Source: JAHRAW01 sp965262585 (lineage in GTDB: Bacteria; Pseudomonadota; Gammaproteobacteria; Arenicellales; Poriferihabitantaceae). From it: a stretch of 64,000 nucleotides of DNA. A model generated the notes under the pieces. The model saw only the letters and a list, made by a program, of their open reading frames with translations, did no database searches and was not told where the DNA came from. The stretch spans positions 1,364,001 through 1,428,000 of the forward strand of contig OZ253546.1 in assembly GCA_965262585.1 (NCBI GenBank). Reading direction: 5' to 3'. The position numbers and the translations under genes were made by a program. Position 1 is the stretch's first letter; each line of letters opens with the position of its first letter. Below are positions 1-8,096 of this stretch, piece by piece.

Positions 1-1
1 T

Positions 2-727
2 GCTTTGTTGCGGGGCGAGGCCGACATGGCGGTGCATTCGATGAAGGATGTGACGGTCACCCTGCCCGATGGCCTGGACATCGCCGCCATTTGCCAACGG
101 CAAGACCCACGGGATGCGTTCGTTTCCCAGCGCGTCGATTCCATGGCCCAACTGCCCGCGGATGCGGCGGTGGGAACTTGCAGTTTGCGGCGGCAATGCC
201 AGTTGCGGGCGCGGTTTCCGCACCTGCGGTTTGTCAATCTGCGCGGCAACGTGAACACGCGGCTCGACAAACTCGACCGTGGTGAATTTGACGGCATTGT
301 GTTGGCCGCCGCCGGGCTCAAGCGGCTACGGCTGGAACACCGCATCAGCGAATATCTCGCCCCTGAAATCTGCCTGCCGGCGGTGGGACAAGGCGCCCTC
401 GGCATCGAGTGCCGGTCGGATGATGCCGACATCCGCGAGTTGCTTCGGCCCCTCAACCACGGCGACTCGGCACTCTGCGTAAGCGCGGAGCGCGCCGCCA
501 ATGAACGCCTGGGGGGCGGCTGCCACGTGCCGCTGGCGGTCTATGCGGAATTGCACAACGAGCAAATTACCGTGCGCGCTCTGGTGGGTCGCCCGGACGC
601 ATCGAAATTGCTGACCAGCGAAAAAACCGGCCACCGTTCGGAAGCCGTCACCATCGGCTGCGATGTTGCCGATGAACTGCTTGCCGAGGGCGCCGGGGAG
701 ATTCTGGCCGCCGTGTATGGAAGGTAA
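2..727 (+). CDS. hemC: Hydroxymethylbilane synthase (porphobilinogen deaminase), 5' end missing
   Basis: Polymerises four porphobilinogens into hydroxymethylbilane in cytosolic tetrapyrrole synthesis. The frame is already open at base 2, and the first residues visible align with the middle of domain 1 of the family (HSMKD, catalytic Asp region), so about 70 N-terminal residues lie outside the window. The LRRQCQL and LRGNVNTRL blocks that bind the cofactor and substrate are present. The dipyrromethane-cofactor cysteine is seen in LGGGCHVP. The C-terminus is complete. The stop overlaps the hemD start by 11 bases, so the two are co-translated. Identification is secure; only the start is unknown. 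Confidence 0.96.
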   Translation, partial: ALLRGEADMAVHSMKDVTVTLPDGLDIAAICQRQDPRDAFVSQRVDSMAQLPADAAVGTCSLRRQCQLRARFPHLRFVNLRGNVNTRLDKLDRGEFDGIVLAAAGLKRLRLEHRISEYLAPEICLPAVGQGALGIECRSDDADIRELLRPLNHGDSALCVSAERAANERLGGGCHVPLAVYAELHNEQITVRALVGRPDASKLLTSEKTGHRSEAVTIGCDVADELLAEGAGEILAAVYGR

Positions 728-1523
728 CACCGGGCCACTTCACGGCATCGGGGTTCTGGTTACTCGCACTGTCGCTCGCGCCGAGACTCGCACCGAAACA
801 CTGAGTTCGCTCATCACAAAACACGGTGGCCGAGCGGTGATTTTTCCGGTCATTGACATCGCACCACCGGCCGATGACGGCGCGTTGCGGTCGGCGTTGC
901 AGCAACTTGGGGAAGTAGACCTGATGATATTCGTCAGCGTCCATGCGGTTCACGGCGTTGCCGACGCACTCAAGGAACAACGGTTGCAAATACCGCCGCA
1001 CACGCGGGTCGCCGCAGTGGGTCCGAAAACCGCGAAGCAGTGCGAACGGGCGTCCATCGAGGTGGATTTTGTTCCGCGTGAACGAATCAACAGCGAAGGT
1101 CTGCTGGAAGAACTGAGCGGCTTCGACGCCGCCGGCAAAAACATTCTGATCTTCCGCGGGCAGTCGGGCCGCGAATTGCTTAAACAGGAACTGGAATCCC
1201 GTGGCGCCAGCGTGCGTTACTTGGAAAGTTACCGCCACCAAATCGCCGCCCAACCGCCGCCATCGGTGCTTGCCGAATGGCGCAAAAACGAAATTCATCT
1301 GGCGGTAGTCGGCAGCACGGCGGTGATGGATGCGCTCCTTCAATTAACCGCGCCGCACCACCGAACGCTGCTCGAAGCGACACCGATTTTCGCCTACAGC
1401 CAACGAGTGGCGGATTATTGCCGGTCAACCGGTTTCCCCGGAAAAATCAGAATCGCCAAAAAACCCACCGACGAATCCATCGTCGAAGCAATCATAGAAT
1501 GGGTTGCGCTGGGGTTGCGCTAG
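717..1523 (+). CDS. hemD: Uroporphyrinogen-III synthase
   Basis: Closes hydroxymethylbilane with inversion of ring D to give uroporphyrinogen III. The product is 268 residues, normal for the family. HemD is poorly conserved, but GVLVTRT at the start, the AVGPKTAKQC segment near residue 105 and the VVGSTAVMDALL segment near 200 fit the two Rossmann-like lobes. The ATG at 717 is chosen because it overlaps the hemC stop, the usual coupling; an in-frame codon at 663 would extend far into hemC. The stop codon lies inside a short sequence that recurs at 63183-63211, so the last residues may be recently altered. Position directly after hemC strongly supports the call. Confidence 0.9.
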   Translation: MEGNTGPLHGIGVLVTRTVARAETRTETLSSLITKHGGRAVIFPVIDIAPPADDGALRSALQQLGEVDLMIFVSVHAVHGVADALKEQRLQIPPHTRVAAVGPKTAKQCERASIEVDFVPRERINSEGLLEELSGFDAAGKNILIFRGQSGRELLKQELESRGASVRYLESYRHQIAAQPPPSVLAEWRKNEIHLAVVGSTAVMDALLQLTAPHHRTLLEATPIFAYSQRVADYCRSTGFPGKIRIAKKPTDESIVEAIIEWVALGLR

Positions 1524-1593
1524 GCGCGTGGGGGTGTCTGGTGTTGGGGAATGGAGACTCCCACTCCCTCTGGGAGAGGGCTGGGGTGAGGGA
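1513..1593. repeat. Intergenic repeat cluster between hemD and zapA
   Basis: Two repeat-like elements lie in the 101-base convergent gap. First, bases 1513-1543 recur with one mismatch and a 2-base gap at 63183-63211. Second, 1566-1580 is a perfect 6-bp hairpin (CCCTCT, loop GGG, AGAGGG) followed by GGGGTGAGGG, a form common in dispersed bacterial intergenic repeats. No T-run follows, so a terminator role is not supported. Confidence 0.5.
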
Positions 1594-1624
1594 CAAAATC
1601 CTAATACCGCCGCCGGATGCTCAA

Positions 1625-1939
1625 TCAGGAGGCGGCTACTTGTTGGATGTTGGTGACTGCTTCGTCAATCTGTTGTTTTAGGTTTTCCAGCCGGGCGCTC
1701 ATCCGTTCGCTGTCTTCTACCGATTTGCGCAGTTCGAGAAGTTCGTGGCTGATATTCAGGCCCGCCATGATGGCGCAACGGTCGATGCCGAGCACCTGAG
1801 CGCCGCCGGAAACCTCGCGCATCTGTCGGTCTAGGTAGGCCGCCGCTTCGACTACGCCACGGCTTTCCTGTTCGCTGCAGGCAACGGTGAATTCGCGTTG
1901 CATGATGCTGACTTTGATGCTTTCTTTTGCTGCGCTCAT
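1625..1939 (-). CDS. zapA: Cell division protein ZapA
   Basis: Binds FtsZ and bundles its protofilaments at the division ring. The 104-residue product has the ZapA layout: an N-terminal beta-rich region (VSIMQREFTVAC) and the helix with LGIDRCAIMAGLNISHELL, followed by a C-terminal coiled coil (about residues 70-98). Length is typical. It is followed on the same strand, reading upstream, by a small coiled-coil gene (1962-2162), the common zapA/zapB-like pair in gammaproteobacteria. The 6S RNA gene that often follows zapA is not visible in the 101 bases before the convergent hemD. Confidence 0.93.
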   Translation of the reverse strand: MSAAKESIKVSIMQREFTVACSEQESRGVVEAAAYLDRQMREVSGGAQVLGIDRCAIMAGLNISHELLELRKSVEDSERMSARLENLKQQIDEAVTNIQQVAAS

Positions 1940-1961
1940 GCTTTTTGCCGGGCTTTCAGGA

Positions 1962-2162
1962 TCAGGATTCGAGGGATTTCAGGCGCGACACAATGTGCTC
2001 GACCCGGCCGTGGGCGATTCGATTTTTTTCCTGCAGGGATTTGAATTCCTGCCGGAGTATGCGCTGGTCGCTTCGCAGGAGTTCGTTTTCGCGGCCCATG
2101 CTCTCCGTCAACTTGATCAAATCGGCGACGCGCTGTTCAAGTTTTTGTAGGGCTTGTTTCAT
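1962..2162 (-). CDS. Small coiled-coil protein, ZapB-like (TIGR02449 type)
   Basis: The 66-residue product is almost entirely heptad-patterned (KQALQKLEQRVADLIKLTE, then ENELLRSDQRILRQEF) and has no other feature. Proteins of this size and composition directly upstream of zapA form a known gammaproteobacterial family thought to be ZapB-like division-ring factors. The gene ends 22 bases before the zapA start, so the pair is probably one transcript. Function is inferred from position and coiled-coil content only. Confidence 0.8.
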   Translation of the reverse strand: MKQALQKLEQRVADLIKLTESMGRENELLRSDQRILRQEFKSLQEKNRIAHGRVEHIVSRLKSLES

Positions 2163-2372
2163 GGGTTGCTTTGGATTTGCTTTGGGGGTGCCTGCTTGGA
2201 AAGGTAACTATAAGCCGCCCGCCGCCGTGCGTCAAATGCCTGCCGCCGAAATTCCGGGGAATTTTTTTGTAACTGGCCTCCCAAGCGGCATCGAACCGCC
2301 CGCCGGCGGCTTGCCCGGCGGGCGCGATGGGATTAGACTGCGGTGTCTGAACGCACCGATTAGAGAATTGCC

Positions 2373-3029
2373 ATGCCAACCAGCCTCGTTGTCGGCGCCA
2401 GCCGTGGTATCGGGCTTGAAGTATGCCGCCAACTCGCACAGCGCGGCGACCAAGTCATCGCCACCTGTCGCACGCCCGATGCCGACCTCGAGAGCCTCGG
2501 GACGGTCATCAGCGGCATTGATGTGGCCGACCCGCAAAGCGTGCAGCGACTGGCGAAAGAACTCGGCAACACCAAACCAGACCTGCTGCTCCATAACGCC
2601 GGTATCCTGACTTCCGAGACCATCGAAGACCTGGATTTCGAGCGCATACTGCGACAGTTTCAGGTCAACACGCTGGGCCCGCTACGGGTGATTCACGCCC
2701 TGCTCGGCAACCTCAAGGCCGGCTCCAAAGTGGGCATCGTCTCCAGCCGGGTGGGCTCGCTGGCGGACAACACCTCCGGCGGCAACTACGGCTACCGAAT
2801 TTCCAAGGCGGCGGTGAATATGGCGGGCGTCAACCTCGCCCACGACCTGCGGGCGCGGGAAATCCCCCTGATTTTGCTGCATCCGGGGCTGGTGGCAACC
2901 GAAATGACCGGCGGCCGGGGCATCGAACCGGCGGCGGCGGCGCGCGGGTTGATTGAGCGCATGGATGAACTGACTATGGACACCACCGGCACCTTCTGGC
3001 ACGCCGAGGGGTATCCGCTGCCCTGGTGA
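2373..3029 (+). CDS. Short-chain dehydrogenase/reductase family oxidoreductase
   Basis: A 218-residue classical SDR. It has the nucleotide-binding GASRGIG near residue 8, the HNAGIL segment near 75, catalytic Ser in IVSSRVGS near 123 and the YRISK catalytic Tyr-Lys pair near 143. Arg in the motif I region (ASRGIG) and the CRTPD loop suggest NADP(H), as in sniffer/CsgA-like SDRs. The substrate cannot be told. Its stop overlaps the start of the next gene, so it opens the SDR-ygfB-pepP-ubiH-ubiI run. The ATG at 2373 gives the normal N-terminus MPTSLVVGASRG. Confidence 0.9.
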   Translation: MPTSLVVGASRGIGLEVCRQLAQRGDQVIATCRTPDADLESLGTVISGIDVADPQSVQRLAKELGNTKPDLLLHNAGILTSETIEDLDFERILRQFQVNTLGPLRVIHALLGNLKAGSKVGIVSSRVGSLADNTSGGNYGYRISKAAVNMAGVNLAHDLRAREIPLILLHPGLVATEMTGGRGIEPAAAARGLIERMDELTMDTTGTFWHAEGYPLPW

Positions 3030-3670
3030 GGACGGGTACGCGACACCGGATTATGCGTAATAAGGCAACGCCTCCGGCGACTTCCGAACGGCGCTTCGAA
3101 GCCGAAATTTACCGCGATCTGGACCGCAGACTGCGGGGTTCCCAGTGGCGGGGCGGGGCGTCCGAGGCCCACGGGTTGCTGAGTGCCCTCGCCTGCCGGG
3201 GCGTCCCCGACGGGGGGATTGTCGGCAAAGCGTGGCTGTTTCAACTGTCGGAACAAGCCGACCTCGACCTGCTGGAAGGAATGTATGGCCTGATACTCCG
3301 GGATTTGCAGTCCGATGGCTTCGGGTTCAATCTGCTGCTGGCGGACGATGGCTTTAGCGACGCGCAAAGAATCGAATCGCTGGCCGATTGGTGCGCCGGA
3401 TTCATTCAAGGATTTCTGCACGATGCGGATGGAAAAACGCTGCTTGACGGCATCCCCAAGCGGGCGCGCGAATCCGTCAATGACATCATGGAAATCAGCC
3501 GGGTTGACAGCGACAGCGACCCCGCCAGCGAAGAGAACGAACGGCAGTTGGTGGAAATCGAGGAATACCTGCGGGTTGCGGTTCAGGTGATATTTGAAGA
3601 ACTGACCCCGAACCGCCGCCAGCCTGCCGCTGCGGGTACCGCCGTTGCAGGCACCACCGGAATCAACTGA
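3026..3670 (+). CDS. ygfB: YgfB/YecA (UPF0149) family protein
   Basis: The family is defined by the pattern EAHGLLSAL...L...C followed by DGFGFNLLLADD and ADWCAGFIQGF, all clearly present, plus the acidic C-terminal segment ending VRVAVQVIFEEL. In E. coli and Pseudomonas ygfB sits just before pepP, as here. The role is ill-defined; in Pseudomonas YgfB affects ampDh3 expression and beta-lactam resistance. A GTG at 3026 overlaps the SDR stop; an ATG at 3053 would drop nine residues and neither has a decisive ribosome site. The C-terminal tail (AAAGTAVAGTT) is low complexity. Confidence 0.88.
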   Translation: MRTGTRHRIMRNKATPPATSERRFEAEIYRDLDRRLRGSQWRGGASEAHGLLSALACRGVPDGGIVGKAWLFQLSEQADLDLLEGMYGLILRDLQSDGFGFNLLLADDGFSDAQRIESLADWCAGFIQGFLHDADGKTLLDGIPKRARESVNDIMEISRVDSDSDPASEENERQLVEIEEYLRVAVQVIFEELTPNRRQPAAAGTAVAGTTGIN

Positions 3671-4998
3671 TGACCCATTCATTCGACAGTGAAATTTACC
3701 GCCGCCGCCGTCAAGACTTGATGCACTTCATGCGCGACGGCGTGGCCATCATTCCGACCGCACGCCATCAGCCCCGCAACGGCGATGTGCTGTTTCCGTT
3801 TCGCCCGGACAGCGATTTTTATTACCTGACGCATTTTCCCGAACCCGAAGCCGTGGCGGTGCTGGTACCGGGCCGTCCCGAAGGGGAGTTTCTGCTGTTC
3901 TGCCGGGAAAGAAACCCCCAACAGGAAACCTGGGACGGACGCCGGGCGGGCCTTGCCGGGGCGCTTGAGCAATACGGCGCCGACCAAAGTTTTGCCATCA
4001 CCGAACTCGATAAATACCTGCCATCACTCCTTGAAAATCACACCAAGGTATTCGCCACCATGGGACGCTATGCGGATTTCGACGCCAAACTGATTCGCTG
4101 GATCGGCGCGGTGCGTTCGCAACAACGCTCCGGCGTTCACGCCCCCGGCGAACTTGTGGATCTCGGACACTTCCTCCACGAGATGCGGGTCATCAAGAAA
4201 AAAGACGAACGGAAACTGATGCGCAACGCCGGAAAATTGGCGGCGGCAGGCCACCGCCGGGCGATGCGCACAACCGCTCCGGGGGTGTATGAATATCAGG
4301 TTCAGGCGGAACTGGAATGCGCGTTTCGCCTCGGCGGCAGCGAATGGCCGGCCTACCCTTCCATCGTCGCCGGCGGCGCCAACACCTGCGTCCTGCACTA
4401 CACCGAAAACAACTGCGTGCTCAAAGACGGCGACTTGCTGCTGATTGACGCCGGCGCAGAACTGGACTGCTACGCTTCCGACGTTACCCGCACGTTTCCG
4501 GTCAACGGAAAATTCAGCGATGAACAAAAAGCGGTTTATGAAATCGTGCTGGCGGCGCAAAAGGCTTCCATCGAAGCGCTGCGGCCGGAGCAGTCGCTCA
4601 ACGACCACAACAATATAGCCACGGAAATTCTCACCGATGGGTTGATCGAACTCGGCCTGTTGCGCGGGGAGCGCAGCGAACTCATCGAAACCGATGCCTG
4701 TCGACGCTTTACCATCCACCGCATCGGTCACTGGCTGGGGATGGATGTGCACGACGTCGGCGATTATAAAATTGACGAGCAGTGGCGTCTGCTGGAAGCC
4801 GGTATGGTGTTGACCGTCGAGCCGGGGCTGTATATTCCCGCCACCGCCGACGTTGACCCGAAGTGGCACAACATCGGCATCCGCATCGAGGACGATATTC
4901 TGATCACGCGCACCGGCAATGAAAACTTGACCGCCGATGCGCCAAAGGAAATTGAGGAAATCGAATCTTGGATGGCCGGGGGGGTGTTGCGGCCATGA
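3670..4998 (+). CDS. pepP: Xaa-Pro aminopeptidase (aminopeptidase P)
   Basis: Releases N-terminal residues preceding proline. The 442-residue product has an N-terminal creatinase-like domain (to about 170) and a C-terminal pita-bread domain. The five dimetal ligands are visible: Asp in LLIDAGAELD, Asp in ASDVTRTF, His in HRIGHWLGMDVHD, Glu in LTVEPGLY and Glu in GIRIEDDILI. It starts at a TGATG overlap with ygfB and ends overlapping ubiH. The association of pepP with ubiH/ubiI is a long-known gammaproteobacterial operon without a clear biochemical reason. Confidence 0.96.
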   Translation: MTHSFDSEIYRRRRQDLMHFMRDGVAIIPTARHQPRNGDVLFPFRPDSDFYYLTHFPEPEAVAVLVPGRPEGEFLLFCRERNPQQETWDGRRAGLAGALEQYGADQSFAITELDKYLPSLLENHTKVFATMGRYADFDAKLIRWIGAVRSQQRSGVHAPGELVDLGHFLHEMRVIKKKDERKLMRNAGKLAAAGHRRAMRTTAPGVYEYQVQAELECAFRLGGSEWPAYPSIVAGGANTCVLHYTENNCVLKDGDLLLIDAGAELDCYASDVTRTFPVNGKFSDEQKAVYEIVLAAQKASIEALRPEQSLNDHNNIATEILTDGLIELGLLRGERSELIETDACRRFTIHRIGHWLGMDVHDVGDYKIDEQWRLLEAGMVLTVEPGLYIPATADVDPKWHNIGIRIEDDILITRTGNENLTADAPKEIEEIESWMAGGVLRP

Positions 4999-6257
4999 CG
5001 CCGCCCGAAGAGTTCACTTACGACCTGGTCATAGTCGGCGGCGGGCTGGTGGGTGCCAGTCTGGCGGTGGCACTTGCGCCCAGCGGCTTGTCGCTGGCCG
5101 TGGTGGAAGCGGCGGAATTGGACTCGCCGGACTCTTCTAATCAGCCGAGTTTCGACGAGCGAACCGTGGCCCTGACCTACAACGCCCGCCAAATTTATAC
5201 CGGCATGGGAGTGTGGGGGGAAATCGCCGAACAGCATGCGCAACCCATTCGGGAGATTCACATCTCCGACCGGGGCCGTTTCGGCATGACCCACCTGCAC
5301 CACAACGACATCGGCACCGAAGCGTTGGGGTATGTGGTTGCGAGCCGGGTGCTGGGCGAGATTTTGCACCGGCGGATGGCACAAAGCGTCTCGCTGTTCT
5401 GCCCGGCTACGGTGGTGGGCATGGAGAATCGGCGACAGCATGACGACTCGCATAACATGATTACCGTGACCCAAAAAACCGCGCCCGAAAAAACCGTGAC
5501 CCTGAAAGCCAGCCTCGTGGTGGTGGCGGACGGCGGACGCTCTGGACTGGCCGGGCAAACCGGGGTTGAGACGCATCGCAGCGCATACCCGCAGAGCGCC
5601 ATTATCAGCGTCGTCGAAAGCGACCGCGATCATCACGGTCGCGCCTATGAACGATTTACCAACGAAGGGCCTCTAGCACTACTGCCGCACAGCGATAAAC
5701 GTTATGCGCTGGTGTGGACTACCGAATCCAAACAGGTGGCGGCGCGCATGGCGATGTCGGATGCCGAGTTTATCGGCGCGCTGCAACGAGCGTTCGGCGA
5801 CCGCGCTGGCAACCTCGCCCGACCGAGCCCGCGCAAGTGTTATGCGCTGCAGCGTAGCCGCGCCGACCATCCGGTGGGGCGGCGCACGGTAATCATCGGC
5901 AACGCCGCCCACACCGTCCATCCGGTGGCCGGGCAAGGTTTCAATCTTGGGCTGCGGGATGTCGCGGTGCTGGCGGAGGTATTGCACCGTGCGCGGCAAC
6001 GGCAGCAGGACATCGGCGACGACTCGCTCCTCGAAAAATACGCCGCGCTGCGACGCCGTGAGACCCATCGGGTAAGCGGGTTCACCGACGGCCTGATCCG
6101 GCTGTTCGGCAGCCGACGCCAACCGGCGGTGCTGGCGCGCAACCTTGCCCTCGCCGGAATCGAACTGTTTCCGCCGGCCAAACGGCTGCTGCTGCGGCGC
6201 ACCATGGGCATGACCGGCCAACCGTCACGGCTGGGCGCGGGGCTGCCCCTCGAGTGA
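4995..6257 (+). CDS. ubiH: Ubiquinone biosynthesis FAD-dependent hydroxylase UbiH
   Basis: A flavin monooxygenase of the ubiquinone ring-hydroxylation series. It has the FAD-binding IVGGGLVGASLA at the N-terminus, the DGGRSGLAGQ segment mid-protein and GNAAHTVHPVAGQGFNLGLRD near residue 305; the GNAAxTxHPxAGQGFNLGLRD form is typical of UbiH rather than UbiI. The ATG at 4995 gives an ATGA overlap with the pepP stop and puts the dinucleotide fold at the normal distance; an in-frame start at 4968 would add nine residues inside pepP. UbiH versus a paralogue is inferred from motif and order. Confidence 0.92.
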   Translation: MTPPEEFTYDLVIVGGGLVGASLAVALAPSGLSLAVVEAAELDSPDSSNQPSFDERTVALTYNARQIYTGMGVWGEIAEQHAQPIREIHISDRGRFGMTHLHHNDIGTEALGYVVASRVLGEILHRRMAQSVSLFCPATVVGMENRRQHDDSHNMITVTQKTAPEKTVTLKASLVVVADGGRSGLAGQTGVETHRSAYPQSAIISVVESDRDHHGRAYERFTNEGPLALLPHSDKRYALVWTTESKQVAARMAMSDAEFIGALQRAFGDRAGNLARPSPRKCYALQRSRADHPVGRRTVIIGNAAHTVHPVAGQGFNLGLRDVAVLAEVLHRARQRQQDIGDDSLLEKYAALRRRETHRVSGFTDGLIRLFGSRRQPAVLARNLALAGIELFPPAKRLLLRRTMGMTGQPSRLGAGLPLE

Positions 6258-6286
6258 CACCGATTTACCGCATCCGCTAACCGCCC

Positions 6287-7534
6287 GTGCGCAAGGACAA
6301 AAAAACTTCCGGGCAATTTGATGTCATCGTGGTTGGTGCCGGGTTAATCGGCGCGGCCGGGGCGTGCTTGTTCGCCCGCCAGGGTCTGCGGGTTGCGCTG
6401 ATTGAAAGTCGCGCGCTTGACGGCCAAGACGCTGATGATGCCGATGGTCGTGTCAGTGCCATTGGTATTGCCGCCGCCAATCTGCTCAAAGCGCTGGAGG
6501 TGTGGCCGGAGATCGACCCGCAGCGAGTGAGTCCATATGGCGAGATGAAGGTGTGGGATGGCAACAGCCCGGCGAAGATTTCCTTTGCCGCCGCCGACCT
6601 CGGCCAGCCGTGCCTCGGCTATATCATCGACAACCGCGCCTTGACCACGGCGATGATGGAAAAACTTCGGCAGAACTATCAGGTCACGATTATGGACAAC
6701 ACCTCGATACAAGGCATTGAATGGGGTGGTGAATTAGGTAATGAATTGAGCGAAGCCAAAACGCCGTTGCGGGTCGCCCTGCCCGACCGGGAAGTGCAAA
6801 CCCGGTTGCTGGTGGGTGCCGACGGCGGCCGTTCCCGGGTGCGGGAGTTGTGCGGCATAACCACCCGCTTTTCCGACTTCGCTCAGGACGCCATCGTAGG
6901 CACAATCTCCACCTCCCGCGAGCATCGCGCCACCGCATGGCAGTGTTTTCTTGAGACCGGCCCGGTGGCGATGCTGCCGCTGGCGGACGGGCGATGTTCG
7001 CTGGTGTGGTCTTGCGACCGTGGGCGGGCGGATGAACTCATGGCACTGGAAGAAGGGGCATTCTGCGCCCAACTACAAGAGTTGTTTTCGGATGCGCTCG
7101 GCGAGGTCACCGGCTGCGGAACACGGCGGCGATTTGCCCTCGCCCAACATCACGCCGACCGCTATATCGCCGACTCGGTGGCACTCATCGGCGACGCCGC
7201 CCACATCATCCACCCCCTGGCCGGGCTCGGCGCCAACCTCGGATTCATCGACGCCGCAGCCCTCGCCGAAGTGGTGGAGCGCGCCCGCGGCGGAGACATC
7301 GGCCAACACAGCGTTCTGCGACGCTATGAGCGATGGCGAAAGGGCGACAACGCGCTGGTGCTGGCGATGATGGAAGGCTTCAAGGATATTTTCGGAAGCC
7401 GCCTGTCCACCGCCCGGACCATTCGCAGCACCGGCATGAATCTGGTCGATTCGGTTACACCGTTGAAAACCGTACTCGCCAAATTCGCCACTGGTCTATA
7501 CGGCGATATTCCGGCGCTGTGCAGGCGTGCATGA
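6287..7534 (+). CDS. ubiI: Ubiquinone biosynthesis FAD-dependent hydroxylase, UbiI/VisC type
   Basis: Second flavin hydroxylase of the ubiquinone pathway, 29 bases after ubiH and starting at GTG. It has VVGAGLIGAAGA, the GADGGRSRVRE motif and IGDAAHIIHPLAGLGANLGFID. The GDAAH...LAG form and location directly after ubiH match visC/ubiI (C5 hydroxylation), though UbiF or UbiL specificity cannot be excluded because these paralogues differ subtly. Length (415) is usual. Confidence 0.88.
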   Translation: MRKDKKTSGQFDVIVVGAGLIGAAGACLFARQGLRVALIESRALDGQDADDADGRVSAIGIAAANLLKALEVWPEIDPQRVSPYGEMKVWDGNSPAKISFAAADLGQPCLGYIIDNRALTTAMMEKLRQNYQVTIMDNTSIQGIEWGGELGNELSEAKTPLRVALPDREVQTRLLVGADGGRSRVRELCGITTRFSDFAQDAIVGTISTSREHRATAWQCFLETGPVAMLPLADGRCSLVWSCDRGRADELMALEEGAFCAQLQELFSDALGEVTGCGTRRRFALAQHHADRYIADSVALIGDAAHIIHPLAGLGANLGFIDAAALAEVVERARGGDIGQHSVLRRYERWRKGDNALVLAMMEGFKDIFGSRLSTARTIRSTGMNLVDSVTPLKTVLAKFATGLYGDIPALCRRA

Positions 7535-7564
7535 TTTTTTTGGGGACGGATTGCGGCGGATGGG

Positions 7565-7599
7565 TTGCGCGTGACGCGCAATGGGGGGTGGGGTATAAT
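7565..7599 (+). promoter_or_regulatory. fur promoter with overlapping 17-bp palindrome
   Basis: A TATAAT at 7594-7599 lies 17 bases after GTGACG at 7571-7576, a good sigma-70 fit, 35 bases before the fur start. The -35 hexamer sits inside a perfect hyphenated palindrome, TTGCGCGTGACGCGCAA (7565-7581). This is not a Fur box (no A/T-rich GATAAT units). Its position suggests an operator; the binding factor is unknown. Confidence 0.55.
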
Positions 7600-7633
7600 C
7601 CGGCGTTAACTTGACCCGCGATTCTCATTTCCC

Positions 7634-8068
7634 GTGCTCGACGGCACCGATCTCAAACAAGCAGGACTGAAAACCACCCGGCCTCGGCTCAAGGTGTTGG
7701 CGGTGCTGGAGAACAGTGAGGTGCGGCACATGGCGGCGGAGGATGTTTATAAAATCTTGCTCGACGACCGACAATCCATCGGGCTTGCTACGATCTACCG
7801 GGTGTTGACGCAGTTCGAGGATGCCGGGCTGGTGATTCGCCATAACTTCGAAGGCGAGCGGGCGGTGTTTGAACTGAACGACGAGGCGCATCACGATCAT
7901 ATGGTGTGCGTTGAATGCGGCGAAGTCACCGAATTTGTTGACCCGCGCATCGAAGCCCAGCAGGAAAAAGTAGCCAAAGATCACGGGTTTGACATCCATG
8001 ACCACGCCCTGACTTTGTACGGAAAATGTAAGAACTGCGTCAAAAAATCCGCGCAACAACCCACCTAA
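7634..8068 (+). CDS. fur: Ferric uptake regulator Fur
   Basis: Iron-sensing dimeric repressor. The 144-residue product has the winged-helix DNA-binding domain (LKTTRPRLKVLAVL, then IGLATIYRVLTQFEDAGLV) and the C-terminal metal/dimer domain with HHDHMVCVECGEVTEF and a second Cys pair in GKCKNC, the structural zinc site. The GTG start at 7634 gives a normal N-terminus and no ATG is available nearby. A strong promoter lies just upstream. The gene stands alone, with a PfkB kinase gene 28 bases downstream. Confidence 0.96.
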   Translation: MLDGTDLKQAGLKTTRPRLKVLAVLENSEVRHMAAEDVYKILLDDRQSIGLATIYRVLTQFEDAGLVIRHNFEGERAVFELNDEAHHDHMVCVECGEVTEFVDPRIEAQQEKVAKDHGFDIHDHALTLYGKCKNCVKKSAQQPT

Positions 8069-8096
8069 CTCCACACCGCCAAACCGGGGAATTTTC

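Noticed and set aside
2249..2266. AAATTC-CGGG-GAATTT hairpin followed by T in the zapB-like/SDR gap
   Set aside because: On the plus strand, where the T-run follows, there is no gene upstream to terminate, and the stem is only six A/T-rich pairs.
4024..4869. Long open frame antisense to pepP
   Set aside because: Low stop frequency from high GC explains it. Its translation has no recognisable family and pepP is certain on the other strand. The same holds for long antisense frames in hemD, ubiH, msbA, alc and gmd.
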